Shown here: piece by piece, positions 1-12,300 of the stretch
How the letters are laid out: each line of letters opens with the position of its first letter
Position numbering within the stretch: position 1 is the first letter of the stretch
NCBI RefSeq assembly: GCF_026151205.1
Contig: NC_087077.1
Coordinates: 1,118,001-1,178,000, forward strand
DNA length: 60,000 bases
Direction of reading: 5' to 3'
Source: Bolinopsis microptera
Lineage: Eukaryota > Ctenophora > Tentaculata > Lobata > Bolinopsidae
Program-made: the position numbers and the translations under genes
The notes under the pieces: model-generated
Database searches by the model: none
What the model was told of the DNA's origin: nothing
Seen by the model: the letters and a program-made list of their open reading frames with translations, nothing else

Positions 1-346
1 CTTTCTACCTCCTCATCACACTTAACACTACTTTCTACCTCCTCATCACACTTAACACTACTTTCTACCTCCTCATCACACTTAACACTACTTTCTACCT
101 CCTCATCACACTTAACACTACTTTCTACCTCCTCATCACACTTAACACTACTTTCTACCTCCTCATCACACTTAACACTACTTTCTACCTCCTCATCACA
201 CTTAACATTACTTTCTACCTCCTCATCACACTTAACACTACTTTCTACCTCCTCATCACACTTAACACTACTTTCTACCTCCTCATCACACTTAACACTA
301 CTTTCTACCTCCTCATCACACTTAACACTACTTTCTACCTCTTCAG
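1..346. repeat. 30-bp minisatellite ending at a splice acceptor
   Basis: About 11.5 near-identical copies of a 30-bp pyrimidine-rich unit that starts CTTTCTACCTCCTCATCACA. The last, partial copy changes CTCCTCA to CTCTTCAG and so becomes the acceptor of the exon starting at 347. The array runs off the left edge. It supplies the polypyrimidine tract of that intron many times over. Confidence 0.95.
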
Positions 347-3300
347 ATTTATAAGACGATATTAGAAGTGGATCTGCTCACACTGTCTGAGTGGGACATG
401 AGGAAACCCTCCACTCTACTCTCTCTTCTTGAGAAGTTCTCGCAGGTAATTAACCTCTACTTAACCTCACTTGTATATTAAATCCTCACTTAAACATATC
501 TCATTTAACCTCAGTTATTCATATATTCCATTAAAATCCCACTTATACATAATATATTATCTCATTTAACCAGTATTGTTAACTTTAAATCCAGATGTCT
601 TGAACCTAATATATGTAAACGAGAAACGAACACGTTTGTAATATATTCTATTATGTAGTTTGGCTAGAAATGCATTCATGACAAAGAAACCTCAACTGCT
701 TTGTAATCCAATCTGTTCTGCTTGGTTGAGCAAATGAGCAGTATAATATAATACACACTCTATCCAATCTATGACAATAAATAAGCAGTCGCCTTATAGG
801 CTCCCATTTGATTGGATGTATTCTAATCTAAAATCCCCTAGTACAACCATAAAAGGACAAAATAGAGTCCAGTCTACCAATACCTTGTGTCCTCATTATT
901 GATAAAACGTCTGTCAGGCTGTATACATTAACATTACAATATACATCCATACAGAATACGCTATAAAGCCGTGCCTACCAATGTTGGTATTTTACTTTAT
1001 AATTCTCATAATACACTTCTCATATCAAGTACGGAAGAGCACCCAATCTACGTCCCCCTAACGGCCTAACACTCTCTAGTAACCTAGAAACCACCCTAGA
1101 AACCACCCTAGTTACCACTCTAGTAACCACTCTAGTTACCACTCTAGTTACCACTCTAGTTACCACCCTAGTTACCACTCTAGTAACCACTCTAGTTACC
1201 ACTCTAGTTACCACTCTAGTTACCACCCTAGTTACCACTCTAGTAACCACTCTAGTTACCACTCTAGTTACCACTCTAGTTACCACCCTAGTAACCACTC
1301 TAGTTACCACCCTAGTTACCACTCTAGTTACCACTCTAGTTACCACCCTAGTTACCACTGCACTCTAGTAACCACTCTAGTTACCACTCTAGTTACCACT
1401 CTAGTAACCACCCTAGTTACCACCCTAGTTACAACTCTAGTAACCACCCTAGTTACAACTCTAGTAACCACCCTAGTTACAACTCTAGTAACCACCCTAG
1501 TTACCACCCTAGAAACCACCCTAGTTACCACTCTAGTTACCACTAACCACCCTAGTAACCACTCTAGTAACCACTAACCACCCTAGTAACCTATTTCTCA
1601 GGTACAGAAGAACACCCAACCTACCTCCCCCCTTACACCTTGTCAGAGATTTGCACGTTTCCTTCTTTCAGGAACCTGGGAGGAAATACTTCAAGTCTTA
1701 CAGGTAACATTCATTGCATTTCACCATTGCATTTCACCTCATTGGCAATCATTTTTGCGAAATTTAGAATTTTGGATTTTGGTTCTGACGACGATATAAT
1801 GGTCCTGAAGTTAGATTTACCACTGAAATGGTCAAGTTTTGGTACAGGAATGATGATTATCGTAGACTTCATCATTACATTACGATTTTGAATCCTATTC
1901 TCTAAATTTCTGGATTTGAATACTTCACAGCATTCCGATTACCACCTCTCTGAACTCTAATTACTTTTGAATTTTGGAATTCCACGTGATATTTATAACG
2001 TTCTCCCTAAGATCATGGGTATAAATTGTAGTAAAATGTAGGGATTGAGTAGGGAATATTCAGGGGTGAGCAGGGAATATTCGGGGGTGAATAGGGAATA
2101 TTCGGGGGTGAGTAGGGAATATTCGGGGGTGAGTAGGGAATATTCGGGGGTGAGTAGGGAATATTCGGGGGTGAGCAGGGAATATTCTGGGGTGAATAGG
2201 GAATATCCGGGGGTGAGTAGGGAATATTCGGGGGTGAGTAGGGAATATTCGGGGGTGAATAGGGAATATTCGGGGGTGAGTCGATTAAAACTCTCATCTA
2301 CTCATCAACAGTGAAATGTTTAATCTCTCATCATCTTCACAACACATCTGTTGCCAAATGTACAGACTATGAACATGCCGTATTCTGCCGTTCTGCCGAT
2401 GAAATAATTATGAGATTATAACTAATCTGTACGTTAATACACGCCAAGCAAACCATTAAGTCTGCCTTAAACTCTCCACCAATCAAATCACCGCATTTTC
2501 ACGACTACCCAATCAGAACGGTCTATTTAGCCCACGTGGGTATCCATTAACCAATCAGAGAGCTCTATTGAGCCCACGTGTGGAGGTAGTTTCCTGAGTT
2601 GAGATACGAGATTGGTATAATTGTTCAGTACATGCTCTCATTACAGAACATACACACTCGTGGTTATTACTAATGTACCGCAACTAGACTCGGTGTGTAG
2701 TGTACTACGTGTGTACAGTTGGAGAGAGAGAGGGTTAGAGGTTTAGAGTCTGTGTGGTAATCGGTTAGATCGTGGTTTATATTCCAAACTTGTAACTTTC
2801 TGAGTGTAAGTCACAACATATTAGGATAGATTTCAGCCGATAACCTGTGCCAGTTACAAATGATTTTATCATTCTTATAAATGGTACCAGATACTCCCAG
2901 ATTAGTTGTTGGTTTGTACATGTATCGACTATTGTGTACACAAGACTTGCAGTTTAAACACAGGTCAATGTCTCAATTTACAAACATCATGAGAATATTC
3001 TGAGGATGTATTATTTGGCGCACTCTCAAAATCAAACCTCTGATGACCTGTGCCTTTTAAATGTAATACAGTTGCTACACACCGCACACGATAATAATTC
3101 TACCTCATAGTAATTCTAAGGAAAGTATCTTCATGCAATACTTCCGTACCCCCACCTCCCTCTTGGTCAAGAAAAAAGGAGCTAAAATCTGTACATTCCA
3201 GCAACTGTTAGAACTTAGAGACACAAGGTAAACCTGTACATTTCAGAATCCTATTGAAGCACCACACAAGTTAAAAGCACGACTGAGTGAGGTTTGGGCG

Positions 3301-6300
3301 GGTTCCAAGTCCCTGACTACACGAACTGATCTGATATGTTGCTGTTTAGACGGTCTAAGGAGAGCTGCTACTCTGTCTTGCAAGCTAGGTAACTAATTTA
3401 CTGATCTTGTAAATTTAGTTTAACTTTATAAGTTTATATCAACCCATGGCAGATGACTGCTTGGAGTAGAGTTTACTTACTAAGATAATTAATCGCATAA
3501 TATTATCTCAACAATTCATTAAAACTGTTGTTCAGTCAGCTGGCTCCCAACTCTCTGACTCTCTGACTCATATCCTCAATTTGCAGGAATGCAGAACAAG
3601 TGTACAACAGTGATCTCCCACCTGGCTAACATCTCCTGCAGTAGTGTCAAGAGACTCAGTATCCACAAGGAACAAGCTACAGTCTCCACTGACAACGCAG
3701 AGCTGCGCGTCGCCCACGTGCTCAGTATGGACGCTGTTCTTAATGTTGGATTAGACGTCGGGCAGGTGGGTTGACTTGTTGAAGATAACCATGTTTTGGT
3801 ATTCTTTTAGTAGGTAAATGTTTCAGAGTTATCGCTGAAACCTGGTTGGTTGTGTTCACCTGAATATAGCCACTAGCGGCTAGCCAGGAATCTTAGAGCG
3901 GTTATGACAAAAGGACAAAACTGAAATAAATCAGCTTTACCCATTCCACATGGTTGTTATCTAACTTATCTCTCTCTTAGTTTGAACCGAAGTGTTGGAA
4001 GCATGTGTTCAAGTGCTGCGCGTACATCTCCCTGTTGGAGCACACCAAGTTCGCACACAGTAAGAGTGAGGAGACTGTCTCCACCACCAGCACCAGTGGT
4101 GGTACTCTCAGGTTATCACACTTTCACTTTCTCTTTCACTTTCTCTTTCACTTTCTCTTTCACTTTCACTTTCTCTTTCGCTTTCGCTTTCTCTTTCACT
4201 TTCTCTTTCACACTATCTCCACTCTCCACCACCAGCACCAGTGGTGGTACTCTTAGGTAATCACACTTTCTCTCTCACTTTCTCTTTCACTTTGTCTTTC
4301 ACACTGTCTCCACCACCAGCACTAGTGGTGGTACTCTTAGCTAATCACACTTTCTCTTTCACTTTCCTGATGATAAGACAATGGAGCTATTGATCTGGGG
4401 AATATTTTTTGATCATTATAAACAACACATACTCTGGGCTAAAGTTTAACCATAAGTGCTTTATTGATTAAAAGCGCTTCTTTACTAGTTGCAAACGCGA
4501 CTAGAATGTATGAAACTAATGAAGTAACCAATCAGAGAGCTGATGATGTCGGAGGAGGCGTCAGAGGGAGGAGTAGCGGAGCTGTTACAACAGGAGACTC
4601 AACAGTTCGATATCACCAACACTCCTAGGGGACTCTTCAGGTAGGTGGACCTTAGTATATGGCCAGGGGCGTTAGTAAGGGTTATTAGCACCTGAGGAGG
4701 GAGGCCGGGGGAATAGAATTACTAAAAGTTGAATAAGGGTTGTTAAATTCCATCAGCGGCTTTCTTTCATCGTGCCCCAAAGCCTCTATCCCATCAATAT
4801 TGACTATAATCAGTAACCTCTCAGTGGAACGTACAGTGGAGTACTAAATAACGAAGTCAGCACTAAAGCTGTAGCTCTCCTCGCCTCCTCAGCTGACAAA
4901 CTCTTCAGCTCCGCAGTCTCTCACCTCTCTACTGAACCCCTCAGGTATGTTGGAATGTGGTGGCTTTACTGCTGTGATGTTTAATCGTGTTCTCGGATAA
5001 CCTAAATGGGTGCTCTTGGTGTATTGGAGCGGCTTTGATCGTGGGAATAAAGTGCAGAGAATTAACTGATGTCATGGACCCGCGCCATCCCACGATCCCA
5101 GAGATATAAAACCTTACCAAACTATCACCATCCCCTGAAACTAATATTAAAACCTTACCAAACTGTCACCATCCCCTGAAACTAATATTAAAACCTTACC
5201 AAACTGTCACCATCCCCTGAAACTAATATTGAGATATAAAACCTTACCAAACTGTCACCATCCCCTGAAACTAATATTATAAAACCTTACCGAACTGTCA
5301 CCATCCCCTGAAACTAATATTGAGATATAAAACCTTACCAAACTGTCACCATCCCCTGAAACTAATATTATAAAACCTTACCGAACTGTCACCATCCCCT
5401 GAAACTAATATTTTTTCACTAAAAACTGTTTCCTCTTCAGCGGAGGGTTAGGATACTGCTGCCTTCGGGGCAGTCTGGCTTGTAGATCTACCCCCAAGAG
5501 TCAGGGCCCATTAGGGTAATAACCAAACCCCGCTCGTATATTCATGTGCTTCATGCTTTCGTGCGTTTTATGAATGTGCTTTCTGCTGTATCCCCTGAAA
5601 AATATATGTGTCAGATGTGTGACAAATAATGTTGTTATGAATATGTCTCAATGAGGCGATAATTATACCATCAAATTCTATGTTGAGATAATAATCTATG
5701 AATTCTACTGTTAAATGGCCGGTCACATGTATTACTGAAACATGTGTGATTTTGTTAAATAAACTAAATTAAGTTGAATTAACTAAACTAAAACTAAGTT
5801 AAAACCGCTTTGTAGCTGGCGCTTGTGGCTTTTCTTTGTTTATCACCAGGTGTGCTTTTCAGCGGAATTCCTGGTATCAGTGTTTAAAATATGGAGAGCA
5901 TGTCCCAGTTACCATGGTAACATGATAAATGGTTTACACTATACTTAGCGTACACTATACGATGCTATTACCTCTAATCGGACCTATATTTATGTTTATC
6001 TGTTTAACAAATGAAGTTTAACTATTTCCCCCCTTATCAGCTCGTTCTTGGAGGCATTAGTAAAGTCTTCACAGATCCAGCTGTTCGGAAGACCCCTGGA
6101 GCATTCTGCTTCTCCGAAATCCACGAAAGCCATGAGCAGAACACTACCACCGGTATGTATCGAAAATGAGACTCCTTATTATAGATTCGATCAAACGGAT
6201 TATATAACAAAATGTTTATTTCCCGGTGCTTGTATTTTGGGTTTCTTCGATTGTTCAACAACATTCTACTCGGGAATAAATCTTCTTACTATTAGATCAA

Positions 6301-9300
6301 GTTGAATGGCAACGATGAGTATTGATGACTGCGTTCGCAATTCAGAAAATTATTTTCGTTTGGTTATAGGTGTGGATTCTGATAGGGAGGTGAAGCATAT
6401 TTTTTGACACGTGACAGAAATTAACGAATCAGCTTCCACTATAATTGGCCCGTCAAACCCAGAATCACTGTCACATGTCAAAAAAATATCACCTCCCCAG
6501 TCCCCACCAGAATCCTCACTTACACACATTCACCAGGTAGCGACATCTGTGTTACATCTGCACAGACTGACTGAACTAGTACTTCTCTGCTCAAGAAGCT
6601 CACACTCCCTACTCAATATGATGCAGGTAAAACATTTCCTTGTGTTTAAAAACTTTGTTTTTTCCTGAGGCTACATTTTTAGGAACAAATATAGGATGGT
6701 TAACAAACTGCCAATACAACGCAATGCCGTGTGTGTGTGAAATAACATGCCACTATTTAGTTCTATTAAACAGGTGTGGTCGATAGTATCGACTCACTTT
6801 ACAGAAGCAGCCTGTCATGCAGATAGAACCATCAGTAAGCTCGCCATCACCAGCTACCACCAGATCCTTACTGAAGTTATGAGAAAACGGGTTAGTTCAG
6901 TGGATACCAGTTGTATGTAAAGTCTTTTGTTTGAGTTCTAAGCCTTTTAGGAATTATGTTTTCATCTTTGTGAAGATTTTGTGGAAATATAAAGGATTTT
7001 ATATTACATTTTGATAAAGATTTAGTCGTTATTTCAAACCAGCACGGAGTACACCATCCAAATATTTCAAATATCTGTAATATTTCAGGTTGAGTTGCCA
7101 CACTTTTCCTTCCAATATCTGTAATATTTCAAATATCTGTAATATTTCAGGTTGAGTTGCCACACTTTTCCTTCAATGAGACGCTGTTGAAACCTATGGA
7201 GGATATGTTGAGTCTGGGGCTCTGTGACATGGACACTCAGGACCAGGTAATACTTCCCATTTGAACAATTAACATTCCTTTAAAACATGGAAACATTCTT
7301 TTAAAACATTGAAACATCCCTTTAAACTGTTAAACAGTTATTCAAACATCTCTCTCCACAATCTCCAAATTTCGCAACTTTCTTGCGTTTTGCAAGTTAC
7401 ACAATTTTTAAAAACGTTATGTAGTTATACAGGAATCATAATACCAAATGTGGTAATGCTGCCCAGTGCACATTATTATTCAGCAGTGAATTGCTATAAA
7501 TGGGTCGTCATAATATAATAATGATTATGATAAATATCAAATTTATATTAAATTGCTCCGACCTCGACCTCCAACCTAATTCAAAGTTATTTGAGAAATA
7601 AGGATTACTTAAATAGTTACTGTACAACGCCTTCGTTTTATTCTAAAGTTATATGATTGAAATGTATTGCAACATGAATGATGACGATAAGGCGATTAGT
7701 AACATTATTAACAAGGGAACGTCATGAGTCATAACCAAGGTTGTCACATGACACAGGGTTGTCACGATGAATGGGTTTGATTTTAATGAATGTTCTTTAA
7801 CAGACATATTATTACGAATGTGCTGAGTCAGGTTTCATTACCAACAGAAAGCTTAATTCTCACTCTCGTTGACCGTTGTCCTGTATAGTGTATATGGACA
7901 CGTTCATTGAAGTTTGAGGATATTGGTAAATATTAGTGACCCTACTAAATGGCACGATGATGTAAAATGTGTCACACTATAAAACTATATAAACCCTCAA
8001 TGGTTAGGATAATCGTTTCATCCTCTAGATAAACTTTGTCGCATAACGATATCTTTATCAGACGATAAGATATCGCTTAAATGCGGCCGGCAGTGAGTTG
8101 TAAACTTTGTCACACTATAAAAATGTGACAGAGTTTATATGGACCCCTTGTTGCCGTGTTTGACCAAATTTTCGAATTTCAAATTTATAGGATAGTTGCA
8201 TATGACTATTATCTACATATTTAGCGACTTTTTTCGTTAAATGGTAGCACCATGTAAACTCCGTCACACATTTAAGAAATTTATATGAGGGATGTTTATG
8301 CATCCTGACAAGAAATGCCGAATAGTCTAGCATTATTTTGTGAGCTGAATGTGTTTGGAATTGTTCACATATTTCATTGTTATAGGCAAATACAAATACA
8401 GAAGGCAGAAATAGGTAAATTTAGTCACATAAATTTGTATGATATCTCAACATGTGTGAAATTGAGTAAATATTAGTATACCAACTTAAACACCCTATAT
8501 TACGTACTATGGATCAATTAACAATATTTCAACCATACGCCGGTCATATAAATTATTATATGGCAGTGATATGTTAACATTGGCAAAATTTCAACACCTG
8601 AACAGGGTAAAAATTTGTAAATTTCGTCACAAAAAAAATATTATAACTTTATTTGCTCCGTGTTGGCAAAATAACTAATTTATCGACATAGTGATGGTGA
8701 TAAAGTAACATTATATACTAATTGAGGTATGATTCTTCAAAATAGGGGCAAGAAATGTAAATTTCGTCACATCAGCCATAGCATTAGTTAGATAGATTTT
8801 CTTTCATATCAACTGCCCTTATTATAGCTAGAATGGATTTATACAGGAAATATAGAAACCCATGCCCATTTTTCATCACATTGAAATTATACTGTTGGTC
8901 TGTTGGGGCAGGAAAAGTAAATTTCGTCACATTTCGGTAAATTAGTGATATCAAACTCAGCATTGTTAAACTTGGGTTCTGATCTGCTGAAAAATAACCA
9001 ACCAATAATTCCTGGAAGAAAATTGAATTTTAACTGAGGTATGGTTCTTTAAAATAGGGGCAAGAAATGTAAATTTCGTCACATACGTAATTTTAAAATT
9101 TAGATAGATTTTATTTCCTACCAATAGTCCTTATTATAGTCGGAATGGATTTATACAAGAAATGTAGAAACCCATGCCAATTTTTCATCACATTGAAACT
9201 ATACTGTTGGGGCAGGAAAAGTGAATTTCGTCACATTTCAATAACTTAGTAAAATTAAACTCAGCATTGTTAAACTTGAGTTCTAATTTGCTGAACAATA

Positions 9301-12300
9301 ACCAACCAATAATTCCTGGAAGAAAATTGAATTTTAACCGAGGTATGGTTCTTCAAAATAGGGGCAAGAAATGTAAATTTTGTCACATACGTCATTTTAA
9401 AATTTAGATAGATTTTCTTTCATATCAATAGTCCTTATTATAGTTAGAATGGATTTATACATGCCAATTTTTCATCACATTGAAATTATACTGTTGGGGC
9501 AGGAAAAGTAAATTTCGTCACATTTCAGTAACTTAGTAAAATTAAACTCAGCATTGTTAAACTTGAGTTCTATTTTGCTAAACAATAACCAACCAATAAT
9601 TCCTGGAAGAACATTGAATTCTAACCGAGGTATGGTTCTTCAAAATAGGGTCAAGAAATGTAAATTTCGTCACATACGAGTACGTCATTGTAAAATTTAG
9701 ATACAATTTCTTTCACGTGAACAGTCCTAATTACAGTCCGAAATGATTAATACAGAGATACAGGAAATATAAAAACACCTGCCCATTTTATAATGTATGT
9801 ATAACAATTGTAATATGTTAATCACAGACTATTTCATTCTATAATCATTGCTTCCAAATTTAACCTATTTATGATGTCTTATCATTTTGTGACGATGTTT
9901 ACATCAACTGCCCTATACTTGAATCAACTGTATCCGTGTATCGTCCTTATATAGAGTTTTCCCGCAAAATTTAACTTATTTACGATGTCGTATCATTTTG
10001 TGACGATGTTTACATCAACTGCCCTATACTTGAATCAACTGTATCCGTGTATCGTCCTTAGATAGAGTTTTCCCGCAAAATGTAACCTATTTACGATGTC
10101 GTATCATTTTGTGACGATGTTTACAACAACTGCCCTATACTTGAATAAACTGTATCCGTGTATCGTCCTTATATAGATTTTCCCCGCAAAATGTAACCTA
10201 TTTACGATGTCGTATCATTTTGTGACGATGTTTACATCAACTGCCCTAGTATACTTGAATCAACTGTATCCGTGTATCGTCCTTATATAGAGTTTTCCCG
10301 CCTTCCACACCAAAATCAGATATAAATGATTTCGGAAATTCACCCAGAATTTCAAATTCCATATAATGTGACAGAATTTACATCATTTCCCAATAACCAA
10401 GTGCATGTATTAGCTAACTTTTCAAAACAACATATTTTAGGGCTATGATTGGCAGAAGAACCATCAAATAATGAGTTGAAAGGGTTTTAAGGACACCTCA
10501 CAGTAGAAAAGAGGTCTCGTATTCTGAGTGTGACAAAGTTTACGAAATATTGCCTTAAAGCCGTTCGATCCGTGCCCTTTAACCAATGTTGTATCATAAT
10601 TGTTAGATTGACCTAATCTACTATATTTCAGACCAAGGAATGATAATTGGGCAGCTATGGTAAACAATGTCACAAAAATGTGACATTTTTTACATTATAG
10701 TGCCTAAAAGCAATACATTTTATTTCTGAGCAGTGCATATGGGAGTATGGGTCACGTGGCTAATGTTCAGAACTTATGAACACGCTAGATTAATAGATGC
10801 TAAAATTAAGCCACTATCGTCGAAAACGCTATTTTAGAAATTTACCAATATCCTCAAACTTCAATGAACGTGTCCATATACGCAAACTGTTTTCCACATC
10901 ACATTAAGAGTAAAACCACATTAAATGCATTGTATGATTTCACGCCTCACGTTTCAAAACTGTGCTAAATCACTTTGCAAAGTTGCGTGTGGAATCACAA
11001 TAGTGGAATAGAAAACTGCAAAATGTATTAACTTTACACGGGAATTTGGAAACATTCCAGAAAATTATTTAGCTCGGTGTTACTGTAATTAAAACAATAA
11101 AAAAGATAGAAAGTATCTTTTAAACTCATCCATTAGTCTAACTGTTTCAAAATTCCACGTTTAAATTATAAATTCTTTCAAAATGTTTAAATTCTAATTG
11201 TTTCAGATTGTGAGCTGCCTGTGCGAGTTAGCTGAAGCTAATGCTCGGGAACTGAAGAGTGGGTGGAAAGCTCTCTTTAGATCACTCCGGAGTGTCAAGG
11301 TAACCCTATTTAAGTATTTAACTAGGGGGATTTAACTTATTTAAGTATTTAACTAGGGGGATTTACATTTTAACACAGTTGGTCAATATCCAAAGGGACG
11401 CGTTTAGATATTTAGATATTTAGGTTTTACTTTAATATTATCGAGAGCCAATTTAATGGTATGAAAGTCAAGTCTGGTATTACAAATTCCATTCTCTAAG
11501 ACGTTGGACAAGTTTAAATTCCTTTATAACTGAACTCTAACCGAAGATACCCCGTTATCCAGGTGCCGGTATCTAACGAAGAAGACACATGGACCACACC
11601 CGTGTTCGAAGTGGTGTCTGTGGTGCTGGAGCGCGATGATGTGTTCATATTCGCTGATGCCATTATCGACTGTGTTCTGTGTCTACAGAAGTTTATCTGT
11701 AGTGGCTCCGTTCAGCAGAGCAAGGACACTGTTTATCTGGTCAGTTTTAGACTAAAATAACTACTTTTAACATTGTGGCTGTTTTATCGCGCCAGGTAGC
11801 GCAGTTGGTTAGAAAACCAGCTTTGCAATCGTGAGGTTGCTTTGTAATCGTGAGGTTGCGAGTTCGAATCCCGCTGTCTGCCTGGTCGTGGGGTGAGCGT
11901 CGTTAACGTTCAGCTAAGGATCATGAGTGGTCTATGCAGCCCCCCGGTCTACTCAGCCGAATTCTCGAGAAATCGGGTGTGAGGTTAAAAGAGGAGCTGC
12001 CCACACACTACCTTAACCGGCTGCCAGTAATTGGCTGGTTACACTTGTATAACAATGTGACTGTTGGAATACTCCGAAGTAAAATAAGTGTGTAGATTTT
12101 TAAAATCTACTAGATGATCTAGTGAATTTTGAGCTGTTGAGAACCACGCCAATCGGGAACCTCTCATTCCGGGCTCCCGCCGCGCAGGTATCACATCATA
12201 TTGCCCAACCAGAAAACAACAATTTCAAAGTTTGGCACCGGTAGTCTCTTCTGTCTCTTAATAAGTTTCACGTCTTTGTGTTTTCAGTCTCGACTTTACT

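Noticed and set aside
1020-1543. VTRVVTRV-repeat frames
   Set aside because: Product of a 12-bp intronic minisatellite; no start context or conserved ends.
2013-2314. Opposed frames of YSPPNIP and SREYSGV repeats
   Set aside because: Both come from the 21-bp array, which is intronic.
11788-11885. Functional tRNA gene
   Set aside because: Boxes are present, but the duplication between them and the lack of a matching acceptor stem argue for a SINE.
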